A stretch of DNA of 37,224 nucleotides, from positions 1-37,224 of the forward strand of contig JACAEQ010000019.1 in assembly GCA_013388755.1 (NCBI GenBank), in the 5' to 3' direction. The DNA comes from Chloroflexota bacterium. Lineage in GTDB: Bacteria > Chloroflexota > Chloroflexia > Chloroflexales > Roseiflexaceae. A program made the position numbers and the translations under genes. A model generated the notes under the pieces. It was not told the origin of the DNA. It saw only the letters and a list, made by a program, of their open reading frames with translations, and did not search any database. Within the stretch, counting starts at the first letter, position 1; each line of letters starts with the position of its first letter. Below are positions 8,193-16,926 of the stretch, in pieces.

Positions 8193-8224
8193 AAGCGGGT
8201 TACAGCGCATCAGAAAGCCCTGGA

Positions 8225-10015
8225 ATGACGCATCACGAGCCAGTCGCGCCTGCCCGTTTCCTGCCGGACGCGCTTGCCGCGCTCACGGTTACGGGTGCTG
8301 CCGCGCGCTGGGCCGCGGTGCAACAGCGGCTGCATCCAGTATTTGCCGCGTTTGCCGGGCAGCTACGCGCCGAGGCGTCCCGTCGCCTGCCGCGCATCTG
8401 GCCGCTCTATGAACTGAGTTATCGCAGCCAGCGCTATGTGAACCGTGGGCCGGGTGTGCGCGACCCGATCGATTCGTATTACCTGGCCATCGATCGCCCA
8501 CCGCGCGGCGCCGGGGTGTACCTGGCCGTCAGCGGCGCTGAACGCCTGATTATCGTTGCGCTGCAGGTCTCGCGGCGCCGCAAGCATGACCTGGCGCGTG
8601 TGTGGGAAGAGGCACGCGCCTTCTGGTTGCCGCTGGTCACCCGTATGACCGAGGTACGCTTTGCCGAACGTGAGGCGCGCGGCGATCGGCACGAGAGTGC
8701 TGAGGGGCAGTTCCCGGCGCGCACCGGCGAACCGCCTGGCGCTGCCGGTCTGTGGCTCGACCGTTACCTGGCGACGCACACGGCATCCTCGTTGCTGGCC
8801 GGGTTTGCCTACCACTGGGACGACTCCCGGGTCGCGCAACCGGCATTCAGCCAGCAACTGGTGCACGATGTGCTGGCGCTCTTGCCGCTCAATGAGGCGA
8901 TCATGGAACGTGCCGAGATGCGCGATCCGACCGGTGCAGCCTGGTTGCGCGAACAACGCGCGGCATACGCCGGAGTGGACGAGCCGCCGATCGAGACGAT
9001 CGTGGAACGTATTCGCGCGCGCGGGTTTACGATTGCCGAGCAGATCATCCGCGCCTATCACGTTGCCCTGCAGACGCGCCCACTCGTTATTCTGCCCGGC
9101 ATCTCGGGGACCGGCAAGACGCGACTGACCCGCCTGTACGCCGATGCGCTGGCCGGCGAGTACCTCGCCCCCGGCCAGGAGAACGAAAGGTACCTGCTGG
9201 TGGCCGTGCAGCCAGACTGGCACAACGCGCACGACCTGCTCGGCTACTATAATGCGATCACCGGCAAGTACCATGCCACACCCTTCCTGCGCTTCCTGCA
9301 GCGTGCCGCCGCCGATCCTGCTGCGCGCTACTTCGTCTGCCTCGACGAGATGAACCTGGCGCGGCCAGAGTATTACCTGGCGCCGATCCTGGCGGCCATG
9401 GAAACCGAGGATCGTCTGATTGATCTGGGCGCGCCGGGCGCAACTGTCGAAACCGTTAATGGTGAGGTGCTGCCAGATCCGCTGCGGTTACCGCGAAACG
9501 TGGCGATCATTGGCACGGTGAACGTTGATGAAAGTGCCCACGCCCTTTCCGACAAGCTTCTGGATCGCGCCAATGTCATTGAGTTGACCGATGTCGATCT
9601 GGCCGGATTTCGCGCCGGTTACCGTGGCGCCGTGGACGATGCGCTCTGGGAGAGTATTACTCGTGTGCATGCGGTCATGGCGCGTGCCGGCCAGCCGTTT
9701 GGCTACCGCGTTCTGAGCGAAATGCTGCGCTATATTGAACAGTCGGCGGGCGTGCTGGCGCCGCAACAGGCGCTTGATCTGCAGATCAAACAGAAGGTAT
9801 TGCCAAAACTGCGCGGCGACGACAACCCGCGCCTGCGCCGGGCGCTGACGGCGCTGCTCGAATTGCTGGTGGGAGTACCACAGAGCGCATGGGAGCGGGC
9901 AACCTTGCTTCCGCCTGAGGTGCTTGCCGCTGCACCGTTCCCCGAGTCGGCGGAAAAGGTGCGGCGGATGCTTGAGCGTCTTGACGCCGATGGCTTCACC
10001 GATTTTTATGGCTGA
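8225..10015 (+). CDS. McrB-like AAA+ NTPase, stand-alone
   Basis: 596 aa. Residues 1-240 are a variable N-terminal part with no motif I can name (WPLYELSYRSQRYVNRGPGVRDP, then VYLAVSGAERLIIVALQ). Residues 285-560 are an McrB-type AAA+ domain: Walker A GISGTGKT (292-299), the McrB-family segment VAVQPDWHNAHDLLGYYN, Walker B and extension FVCLDEMNLAR (370-380), and the sensor region IGTVNVDESAHALSDKLLDRANVIEL. McrB is the GTP-driven translocation subunit of modification-dependent restriction and normally works with the nuclease McrC. No McrC gene follows; the next gene is purB. The N-terminal part may recognise DNA or another ligand. It could be a defence component with a distant partner or an unrelated McrB-like machine. 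AAA+ assignment is firm; role is unknown. Confidence 0.85.
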   Translation: MTHHEPVAPARFLPDALAALTVTGAAARWAAVQQRLHPVFAAFAGQLRAEASRRLPRIWPLYELSYRSQRYVNRGPGVRDPIDSYYLAIDRPPRGAGVYLAVSGAERLIIVALQVSRRRKHDLARVWEEARAFWLPLVTRMTEVRFAEREARGDRHESAEGQFPARTGEPPGAAGLWLDRYLATHTASSLLAGFAYHWDDSRVAQPAFSQQLVHDVLALLPLNEAIMERAEMRDPTGAAWLREQRAAYAGVDEPPIETIVERIRARGFTIAEQIIRAYHVALQTRPLVILPGISGTGKTRLTRLYADALAGEYLAPGQENERYLLVAVQPDWHNAHDLLGYYNAITGKYHATPFLRFLQRAAADPAARYFVCLDEMNLARPEYYLAPILAAMETEDRLIDLGAPGATVETVNGEVLPDPLRLPRNVAIIGTVNVDESAHALSDKLLDRANVIELTDVDLAGFRAGYRGAVDDALWESITRVHAVMARAGQPFGYRVLSEMLRYIEQSAGVLAPQQALDLQIKQKVLPKLRGDDNPRLRRALTALLELLVGVPQSAWERATLLPPEVLAAAPFPESAEKVRRMLERLDADGFTDFYG

Positions 10016-10029
10016 CGCGGGTGAAAGGT

Positions 10030-10274
10030 GAAGAGACCGGGAGACAAGAGACCGGGAGAAGGGGGGACGAGGAGACGGGGAGATAAGGAGACGGGGAGAC
10101 CGGGAGAAAGGGGGATCGGGAGACGAGGAGACAAGGAGACAGGGGGAGTGTGGAGTATCCAGATCCAGGCTCGGGTCTGAAAAGCCATCAAGTCTCTCGA
10201 GCTCTCCCCCACTCCCCCACTCCCCCACTCCTCCACTTCCCCACTCCCCCACTCCTCCCACTCCCCTCCTCTCT
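10030..10274. repeat. Low-complexity purine tract followed by pyrimidine tract
   Basis: 10030-10147 is almost pure purine with degenerate GGGAGAC/AGGAGAC units. 10198-10274 is a pyrimidine tract of CTCCCCCA-like 7-8 base units. A 50-bp ordinary spacer lies between. The two arms are roughly complementary in kind (purine against pyrimidine) and could pair, form triplex, or form G-quadruplex on the minus strand of the second arm (GGGAGTGGGGGAGT units). The tract lies between the McrB-like gene and purB, and ends about 20 bp before the purB start. Confidence 0.8.
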
Positions 10275-10294
10275 AGAAAGGGAGCATAAGCCCT

Positions 10295-11653
10295 ATGACG
10301 CTGACCGCACTTTCGCCGCTCGACGGGCGCTACCATGCCGACGTCGCTGAACTCGAAGCCTATTTCAGCGAGGCGGCATTGTTTCGCTACCGGGTGCGCG
10401 TCGAAGTTGAATATCTGCTGTTCCTGACGCGCGCGCGCAATGTCGATTTCGTACCGCAACTTGACCCGCGCGCAGTGGCGGCGCTACGCGATCTGTACCG
10501 CTCATTCTCCGCCGATGACGCCACAGCGATTGCCGCCTGGGATCGCCAGGTCAATCACGACGTCAAGGCGGTCGAGTACTGGTTGCGCGACCGCCTGGAT
10601 GCGCTTGGCCTGGGCGCCTGGAAGGAAGCGGTTCACTTTGCCCTGACATCGGAAGATGTCAACAACCTGGCCTATGCCCTGATGGTGCGTGAGGCGCGCG
10701 ACCTGGTGCTGCTGCCGGTGATCGGTGAGATTGGCGCAACACTACGCGACCTGGCCTTCCTCGAGGCAGAAACGCCGATGCTCGCCCGCACCCATGGCCA
10801 GCCTGCGACGCCAACGACCTTCGGCAAAGAAATGGCTGTCTTCGCCGCGCGCCTGCAACGCGCACAGCAGGGTGTTGCAACGATTCGGCTGACCGGCAAA
10901 TTGAATGGCGCGACCGGCACGTTTGCCGCGCATACCGTGGCACTGCCGCACGTCGACTGGATGGCGTTCAGTCGGGCGTTTGTGCGCTTCCTTGACCTGG
11001 AGCCGGTATTGTTGACCACACAGATCGAGCCACACGATACCCTTGCCGAGTTGTGCGACGCAGTGCGCCGGCTCAATATGATGTTGATCGATCTCAGCCA
11101 GGATATGTGGCGCTATATCAGTGACCGGTATCTGATACAGATTGTGCGGGCCGGCGAGGTCGGCTCTTCCACTATGCCACATAAGGTCAACCCGATCGAC
11201 TTCGAGAATGCGGAAGGTAACCTGGGCCTGGCCGGTGCGTTACTGGAACACTTCAGCCGCAAGTTGCCCATTTCACGCCTGCAACGTGACCTCACTGACA
11301 GCACTGTGTTGCGCAACCTTGGCGTGGCGTTTGGTTACAGCCTGCTGGGCTACCGGCGTGTACTCAAGGGGCTGGGCAAGATCGCCGTGGATCGGGCCCG
11401 CCTGCTCGATGAGTTGCGCGCGCACCCTGAGGTTCTGGCCGAGGCGGTGCAGACCGTTCTCCGTCGTGCCGGCTACCCCGAGCCATACGAGGCGCTCAAG
11501 CGCCTGACGCGTGGCCATGCCCTGACCCTTGACGCGCTGCATGCCTTCATTGAGGGGCTTGATGTGGCGCCAGATGTGAAGGCTGAGTTGCGGGCGCTTG
11601 CCCCCGAGACTTATACGGGCCTGGCGGCTCGCCTGGCGCGAAGCCTGGGGTAG
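10295..11653 (+). CDS. purB: Adenylosuccinate lyase
   Basis: Cytoplasmic homotetrameric lyase acting twice in purine synthesis: it cleaves SAICAR to AICAR and adenylosuccinate to AMP, releasing fumarate. 452 aa, the normal length for the long bacterial (E. coli-like) type. Landmarks are SPLDGRY at the N-terminus, NHDVKAVEYWL, HFALTSEDVNN, ARTHGQPATPTTFGKE, and the fumarase/aspartase superfamily signature GSSTMPHKVNP carrying the catalytic loop Ser. The ATG at 10295 is preceded by AAAGGGAG at a good distance. The 5' leader runs through the pyrimidine tract, so expression may depend on that structure. No other purine gene is adjacent; the divergent PurD-like gene is 7.5 kb away on the other strand. 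Confidence 0.97.
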   Translation: MTLTALSPLDGRYHADVAELEAYFSEAALFRYRVRVEVEYLLFLTRARNVDFVPQLDPRAVAALRDLYRSFSADDATAIAAWDRQVNHDVKAVEYWLRDRLDALGLGAWKEAVHFALTSEDVNNLAYALMVREARDLVLLPVIGEIGATLRDLAFLEAETPMLARTHGQPATPTTFGKEMAVFAARLQRAQQGVATIRLTGKLNGATGTFAAHTVALPHVDWMAFSRAFVRFLDLEPVLLTTQIEPHDTLAELCDAVRRLNMMLIDLSQDMWRYISDRYLIQIVRAGEVGSSTMPHKVNPIDFENAEGNLGLAGALLEHFSRKLPISRLQRDLTDSTVLRNLGVAFGYSLLGYRRVLKGLGKIAVDRARLLDELRAHPEVLAEAVQTVLRRAGYPEPYEALKRLTRGHALTLDALHAFIEGLDVAPDVKAELRALAPETYTGLAARLARSLG

Positions 11654-11981
11654 GAACCTGGTCTGGCCCGTGGGCACTCGGGTATGGTCATAGTACTCTT
11701 GCACACCAGGGTTATGGTACCAGCGGGCGCTTGACCTTCTCGGATCTTCCGTAGTATGCTTGCGCTTAGTGCCTATCCGAAGAACGGATGGTTTGGATGT
11801 CATTGCGAGCGATGCGATCTATCGGCGCGAGAGGAGAGTGCTTCAGCCACGCGTCGCTCGCTGCAGGCTGTCGCTCGCGCTCCGCGCAATGACAGGATGC
11901 GCAGCGGTTTTCGGACAGGCGCTCAGCATGTGCCGGCATACACATACTACAGCCGGTGTGGCCGCACGTACCAGTACCACC
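11654..11981. other. Intergenic region with a family B repeat
   Basis: No gene is supported. Most of the space is taken by the repeat at 11772-11919. Reading frames crossing it and running into cheW are artefacts of the missing stop. Confidence 0.6.
11772..11919. mobile_element. MITE-like repeat, family B, copy 2 (diverged)
   Basis: Left end CCTATCCGAAGAACGGATGG and right end GGTTTTCGGACAGG are degraded forms of the family B ends. The interior keeps TGTCATTGCGAGCGATGCGA, GTGCTTCAGCCACGC and GCGCAATGACAGGATGC. More substitutions than copies 1 and 3 suggest an older insertion. It lies 62 bp upstream of the first cheW start, so it may carry or disturb the operon leader. Confidence 0.75.
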
Positions 11982-12449
11982 ATGACGAATTCGCATGCCG
12001 ATCCCGCCGAACGCGCCGAGTATGACGTATTACTGATCCGCCTGGACGACGAAGTCTATGCGCTGTCATCGGCGAATGTCCGTGAGGTTGGTCGCTATCG
12101 TCAGTTCACCCCCGTTCCCGGTGCACCCCCGACGTTGCCCGGAATTGTGAGCCAGCGTGGCGTCATCCTGCCGATCGTTGATCTGCGCCTTGTCCTGGGG
12201 ATGAGCGCGGCGGAAGCGACTCGCGCATCGCGCCTGGTGACCGTCGTTCACGAAGAGGTCGAGATGGCGCTGCTGGTGGATGCCGTGATCGATCTCACGG
12301 CCATGCCGGCCGCTACGTTCGGGCCCGTTCCGCCGGCACTCGACCCGGCGCGCGCCCGGTTTCTCCGCACGGTTGCGTACCACAACGACCAGACGGTTGC
12401 GCTGCTCGATGTGGGTGAGATTGTTGCCGTTCTCCGGGATTGGACGTGA
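11982..12449 (+). CDS. cheW: CheW-like chemosensory adaptor
   Basis: 155-residue single CheW domain, the scaffold that couples chemoreceptors to CheA. Visible: YDVLLIRLDDEVYALSSANVREVGRY, FTPVPGAPPTLPGIVSQRG, VILPIVDLRLVLGM, then VVHEEVEMALLVDAVIDL and the C-terminal LLDVGEIV, all in CheW order. The ATG at 11982 was chosen because the CheW homology starts about 15 residues later; the frame is open upstream but that part is repeat sequence. No strong Shine-Dalgarno is seen. First gene of an eleven-gene co-directional cluster ending at 23561. Confidence 0.9.
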   Translation: MTNSHADPAERAEYDVLLIRLDDEVYALSSANVREVGRYRQFTPVPGAPPTLPGIVSQRGVILPIVDLRLVLGMSAAEATRASRLVTVVHEEVEMALLVDAVIDLTAMPAATFGPVPPALDPARARFLRTVAYHNDQTVALLDVGEIVAVLRDWT

Positions 12450-12498
12450 TGGCCGGCGCTGGCTGACCGGCGTTGCGCCCGGGTCGCTCCCTTCTGAG

Positions 12499-12909
12499 GT
12501 GCGAGGTCGTCCTGTGCTGATTATCATTCGCACCACACGTCGCAGGTATGCTGTCCGCCACGACGATGTGGCAGCGTTACGGGTTGTCGCACGGGCCGAG
12601 GATCTTCATCGGCAGGATGTGGCCGGCCGCCCCTATGTCGGCGTTGAGCTGGGGCCGCTGCTCGACCCTGCGGATCGGAGCGACGCACAGCGGCGCCATG
12701 CGTTGATCGTGCCGTTACGGCGGCGGAATGTCGCGCTGCTGGTGGATGCGGTCGATACGCTGATCGAACATGCTGCGCCGCAGCCATTGCCATCGTTGCT
12801 TCGCGATCGATTGCGCCCCCCATGGGCAATCGGCGCGGTGCTCATCAACGACCAGCTGGTGGTCCAGCTTGATATACGCGAGGTGGCGCGCAGCGCATTG
12901 TTGCTGTGA
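12499..12909 (+). CDS. Second, divergent CheW-like protein
   Basis: About 136 residues from a GTG at 12499 (another GTG at 12514 is possible; there is no ATG in frame near the domain start). Pattern: PVLIIIRTTRRRYAVRHDDVAALRVV, YVGVELGPLLDP, HALIVPLRRRNVALLVDAVDTLIEH, AIGAVLINDQLVVQLDIREV. This is the CheW fold with its usual hydrophobic strands, but the P-G-I-x-x-x-R-G core loop is missing, so receptor or CheA contacts may differ. It begins about 50 bp after cheW. It may be a specialised adaptor for one of the other signalling proteins of the cluster. Confidence 0.75.
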   Translation: MRGRPVLIIIRTTRRRYAVRHDDVAALRVVARAEDLHRQDVAGRPYVGVELGPLLDPADRSDAQRRHALIVPLRRRNVALLVDAVDTLIEHAAPQPLPSLLRDRLRPPWAIGAVLINDQLVVQLDIREVARSALLL

Positions 12910-13114
12910 CGCGAGTAAGGGTTCGTCGTTGCGGAGCGCCCCCCGGTTGCGCACAATCGGCGGAGGCCCCGGAGCCAGACATTGGCGGCAGGTAGCTTTC
13001 ACAGGTGCGGAGATGTTGCCTCGCCGACAGGGCGTACCGTGCCGGCGAGACTCCCGCGATCCCGGCGTGTACAGGTAAATGACAAAAGGCAGATAGCAAG
13101 AAGCAGGCATTGCA

Positions 13115-14605
13115 ATGGATCATGTTTCTAACCGCCAGATGTTCGCCAACGTTATCACGAACCCGCAGAGCCAGGACGCCGATCGCTCCCGGCTACTGAC
13201 GCGCCTGACGCTGGTGTTTGGCGGAGTAGCCGGCACCGGCTGCCTGCTGGTGATCGCCATGGGGCTGGTAGGCATCATGCCGGCGCAGGTCATCGGCGCG
13301 GCGATCGGTGTCTTTGCGATGGTGGCGCTGATCGCAGGCAGTACGCTTGGTGCTGCGCGAGCCGGCAGGCACCAGCTGGCGGCCAATGTCTTCCTGTACG
13401 GTTCGCTGATCTATGTCGCCGGTATGATCTACCTGGCCGGCGGTGTCGGCGGGCCGGCAGCGGTCGCCTTTCTGTTTCCTATCGTGGTTGCCGGGCTGTT
13501 CGGACGCGCGACGGAAAGCCCGCGCCTGTTTGTGCTGGCGCTGGTCAGTTATCTCGCGCTTGCCGCCGCCGAAACCACGGGCATGCTTCAGCCGCAGAAC
13601 GATCTTCCCGGCCTGCCGCGCACGCTGGCATTCATCCTCTTCTTTGCCAGTGTCGGCGGCTTGCTGACCTACGTGGCATCGCTGTGGTCCACCAGTACGA
13701 GGCGCTTCCTTGAACAGGGCCGTTCGCAATCGGAAGAGTTGTACGATACCAATCAGCGGTTGATCGAGAAAAATATCCAGCAGGTTGAACTGGGCAGCGA
13801 ACTATCGGAGGCTGCCACCGAACTGCTACGGGCATCCCATGAGCAGGCGAGCGGCGCCTCCGAGCAGGCGAGCGCCGTCTCGCAGGTCAGCACGACGATC
13901 GAAGAACTGGGCTCGACCGCGCGCCAGATTGCCATTGCTGCCGAGCAGGTCGCCGAAGCTGCGCGCCAGACGCTGGAGAATCTGAGCGAAGGGCAGGAAG
14001 CGGTCGATAAGAGTATTCAGGCGATGGATCGTATTCGCAGCCGCATGCAGGATGTCTCGGCACGGGTGCTCAACCTGGGTGAACGCTCGCAGCAGATTGG
14101 CGAGATTATCGACCTGATCAACGATCTTTCCGACGAAACGCACCTGCTGGCACTGAATGCCGCGATCGAGGCGGCTGGCGCCGGAGAGCATGGCCGCCGC
14201 TTCGCGGTGGTGGCCGCCGAGGTGAAAAGCCTGGCCAACCGCGCGCTGGCCGCCGCCAAAGAGGTGAAAGGCGTGATCGCCGAGATCCAGCAGGCCACCA
14301 ACTCTGCGGTCCTGGCAGCTGAAGAAGGCGGAAAAGAGGTTGCGGCGGGTGTGGAACTGGCGCATAGCGCCGGCCAGGTGATGGATGCGATTGTCATGGT
14401 TGCTGAACGTACCGCTCAGAGCAGCGCCGAAATCAACCTGGCGACCGCGCAGCAACAGAGCGCCAGCGAGCAGGTGGTCGAAACCATGCGTGAGATTGCC
14501 GACGTGGCACGCCGCACTGCCGCTGGCGCACGCCAGGTGCAGGATGCCGCCCAGCGGCTCACCGCCATCGCGAACCGGTTGCACGGCTTATCGCGCGATC
14601 AATGA
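13115..14605 (+). CDS. Methyl-accepting chemotaxis protein with a membrane-embedded sensor
   Basis: 496 aa. Residues 25-195 contain about six hydrophobic spans (LTLVFGGVAGTGCLLVIAMGLVGI, VFAMVALIAGSTLGAA, AAVAFLFPIVVAGLFG, FVLALVSYLALAAAE, LAFILFFASVGGLLTYVASL) with very short loops and no periplasmic ligand domain. No HAMP domain is evident; a linker of about 30 residues (RRFLEQGRSQSEEL...) leads to the cytoplasmic coiled coil. The MCP signalling tip is at about residues 330-375: IGEIIDLINDLSDETHLLAL, NAAIEAAGAGEHGRRFAVVA. Glu/Gln-rich positions that CheR and CheB could modify occur in the flanking helices. It probably senses a membrane property, or a ligand or redox state within the bilayer. 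It overlaps cheA by 4 bases (ATGA), so the two are co-translated. Confidence 0.93.
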   Translation: MDHVSNRQMFANVITNPQSQDADRSRLLTRLTLVFGGVAGTGCLLVIAMGLVGIMPAQVIGAAIGVFAMVALIAGSTLGAARAGRHQLAANVFLYGSLIYVAGMIYLAGGVGGPAAVAFLFPIVVAGLFGRATESPRLFVLALVSYLALAAAETTGMLQPQNDLPGLPRTLAFILFFASVGGLLTYVASLWSTSTRRFLEQGRSQSEELYDTNQRLIEKNIQQVELGSELSEAATELLRASHEQASGASEQASAVSQVSTTIEELGSTARQIAIAAEQVAEAARQTLENLSEGQEAVDKSIQAMDRIRSRMQDVSARVLNLGERSQQIGEIIDLINDLSDETHLLALNAAIEAAGAGEHGRRFAVVAAEVKSLANRALAAAKEVKGVIAEIQQATNSAVLAAEEGGKEVAAGVELAHSAGQVMDAIVMVAERTAQSSAEINLATAQQQSASEQVVETMREIADVARRTAAGARQVQDAAQRLTAIANRLHGLSRDQ

Positions 14606-16854
14606 CCATGGACCTGACGTCGTTCCATATCCAGTTTCGTGATGAGACGGCGGAGAACATCCGCATCGTCACCGAAGGTCTCATGGCGATCGAGGGCAAC
14701 GGCCTCGATGGTGAGGCGCGCCGCGAGCAGATCGATACGGTCTTTCGCGCCATGCACACGATCAAAGGTTCGGCGCGCATGCTCGGTCTTGAGGCGATCG
14801 GCCGCGTGGCGCACACCTGTGAACACATTCTGGCCGCGGTACGCGAGGGGAGGCGCGATCTCGATCGCAACCTGACCGACGAACTGCTGAAAGGCGGTGA
14901 CGCCATCCTGGAACTGGTCGCTGCCGCGCTGGATGGTAAGCCGTCGGCGATTGACGTCGATGCGCTGACGGCCCGCCTTGGCCGGGGTATGCCGCGATCG
15001 CCGGCGACGCCCGAGCCGCCGCCACTCATGCTGGTCGAGCCGCCGACGGAGACCCCGGGCGATGGCGGTGTGGCGCGTGCCGAGACGATTACGCCGCGCG
15101 CATCGCGTGACCGTTCACGGCAGACGGTGCGTGTGCGCGTTGATCGGCTCGATCGCCTGCTGAACCTGGCGGGCGAACTGGCGATTGGCCGGCAGGCCGA
15201 GGCGGCTCACGTTCAGGCACTTGATGAATTGAAACTGTTGCTCGAACAACAGCAACGCACACTGCTGGCGCTTGAGTCCGAACTGCGCCGCGTGCGCCTG
15301 ACGCCGTCGCAACGCGATGTGTTTGATCGCGAGATCAATGTGGTGCTCAATACGGGCGAACGCGCCGGCACGCTTGTCAAAACGCACCTCGATCGTTTCA
15401 GCCAGCACGCCGGGTTGACGGCGCAGCTCATTGACGATCTCGAGCAGGAGGTCATGGCGGTTCGCCTGATGCCGGTGTCGGCGCTGTATGCTAACATGCC
15501 GCGCGCGGTGCGAGAACTGGCGCGCGACCTGGGCAAAGAGGTGTCGTTGATGCTCGCTGGCGAAACGACCGAGCTTGACCGGAAAGTCATCGAGGCGCTG
15601 ACCGATCCATTGATCCATCTCCTGCGCAACGCTATCGATCACGGTATCGAACCGGCGGACGAGCGCGAACAGCGGGGAAAGCCACGCCAGGGTGCGATCG
15701 AGATCACGGCGCGGGCAATCGGCGGTAATGTACAGATCAGCGTTCGTGACGACGGTCGGGGCATGGATCCGCAGCAGTTGCGCGAAGCCGCCGTGCGGAA
15801 AGGTCTGCTGACCGCCGAGGCTGCCGCGCTGCTGACCGACCAGGAGGCGATTGAGCTCGTCTTCATGCCCGGGTTTACCACCGCCCGGTTGATCACCGAT
15901 GTGTCGGGGCGTGGCGTCGGGATGGATGTGGTACGCACCAATATCGCTGAAATCGGCGGGCAGGTATTGCTCGAATCGCAGGCTGGCGCCGGAACGACCG
16001 TGACGCTGGTGTTGCCGTTGACACTTGTGACCACGCGTGTGCTGCTTGTGGAGGCCGGTGGGCATCTCTTCGGCGTGCCCGCTTCGGGGTGCCAGGGCAC
16101 GGTGTGGGTGCGCCGCAATCAGGTTCGCACCGTTGAAGGCCGGGCGATGTTGCCGCATGAATATGGCCTGACGCCGCTCCTGCGCCTTGATGAGCTGCTG
16201 GGGATCGCGAACGGCCAGCCGTTTGGCAATGCCGCGCGTGTGCCGGCCCTCCTGATTGGCGGCGCGCGCCGGCCCATGGCGATCCTGGTTGACCGGATGG
16301 TCGACGAGCGCGAAGCGGTCATCAAACCGCTCGGCCCATTGCTGGAGAAACAACGTCGCTATAGCGGCGCACTGCAACTTGGCGACGGGCGCCTCGCGCT
16401 GCTGCTCAACCCGATGACACTGGCGCAGATGGGGCGCGGTACTGCGCTCGTTACGCAGACCACCCAGGATCAGAGCCAGCGGCGTCGCTCGCGACTGCTG
16501 GTGGTGGATGATTCATTTGCAACTCGCGAGCTTATCCGTAGCATCCTCAACGCGGCCGGCTATGAGGTGTCCACCGCGGTTGATGGCGCTGATGCGCTTG
16601 AGCGGTTGCGTACCGAAACCTACGACCTGGTGGTCAGCGATGTTGAAATGCCGCGTGTGGATGGGTTCATGCTGACCAGTCGCATTCGAACCGAACTGGG
16701 CAAGATCGATCTGCCGGTGATTATTGTGACCAGTCTGGCATCGGAGTCGCACCGCCGGCGTGGCCTTGAAGCCGGCGCTCAGGCCTACATTGTGAAGAGC
16801 CAGTTCAATCAAAGCAACTTGCTGGAGACCATCCGGCAACTGCTTGGTGCGTAG
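14602..16854 (+). CDS. cheA: CheA-type hybrid histidine kinase with C-terminal receiver
   Basis: 750-aa central kinase of the chemosensory array. Order: Hpt domain (about 1-110) with phospho-His H52 in MHTIKGSARMLGL; a short proline-rich linker where the P2 domain would be; the P3 dimerisation segment (VRVDRLDRLLNLAGELAIGR); an HATPase domain with N-box LLRNAIDHGIE (N343), DDGRGMD and the G2 box SGRGVGMDVV; a CheW-like P5 domain (about 480-620); and a receiver domain (about 630-750) with acidic pair VVDDS and phospho-Asp D680 in VVSDVEMPRVDG. Absence of P2 and presence of the receiver resemble CheA of gliding/twitching systems more than flagellar CheA. The receiver may act as a phosphate sink or output. 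It is the likely phosphodonor for CheY (16927) and CheB (17392). Confidence 0.95.
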   Translation: MTMDLTSFHIQFRDETAENIRIVTEGLMAIEGNGLDGEARREQIDTVFRAMHTIKGSARMLGLEAIGRVAHTCEHILAAVREGRRDLDRNLTDELLKGGDAILELVAAALDGKPSAIDVDALTARLGRGMPRSPATPEPPPLMLVEPPTETPGDGGVARAETITPRASRDRSRQTVRVRVDRLDRLLNLAGELAIGRQAEAAHVQALDELKLLLEQQQRTLLALESELRRVRLTPSQRDVFDREINVVLNTGERAGTLVKTHLDRFSQHAGLTAQLIDDLEQEVMAVRLMPVSALYANMPRAVRELARDLGKEVSLMLAGETTELDRKVIEALTDPLIHLLRNAIDHGIEPADEREQRGKPRQGAIEITARAIGGNVQISVRDDGRGMDPQQLREAAVRKGLLTAEAAALLTDQEAIELVFMPGFTTARLITDVSGRGVGMDVVRTNIAEIGGQVLLESQAGAGTTVTLVLPLTLVTTRVLLVEAGGHLFGVPASGCQGTVWVRRNQVRTVEGRAMLPHEYGLTPLLRLDELLGIANGQPFGNAARVPALLIGGARRPMAILVDRMVDEREAVIKPLGPLLEKQRRYSGALQLGDGRLALLLNPMTLAQMGRGTALVTQTTQDQSQRRRSRLLVVDDSFATRELIRSILNAAGYEVSTAVDGADALERLRTETYDLVVSDVEMPRVDGFMLTSRIRTELGKIDLPVIIVTSLASESHRRRGLEAGAQAYIVKSQFNQSNLLETIRQLLGA

Positions 16855-16926
16855 CCCTTCCCCTGTCTTCTATCGTCGCTCGTGCCCGGTGTGCCGGTTG
16901 CGATGCGAAAGGACACGAGGTTCATC

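Noticed and set aside
9488-10459. Minus frame of 323 residues with GGVGEWGSG repeats
   Set aside because: The repeats are a translation of the low-complexity tract, and the rest lies opposite the McrB-like and purB genes.
11760-11981. N-terminal extension of the first CheW
   Set aside because: The extra 74 residues are encoded by the family B repeat and are Arg-rich without homology; the ATG at 11982 fits CheW.
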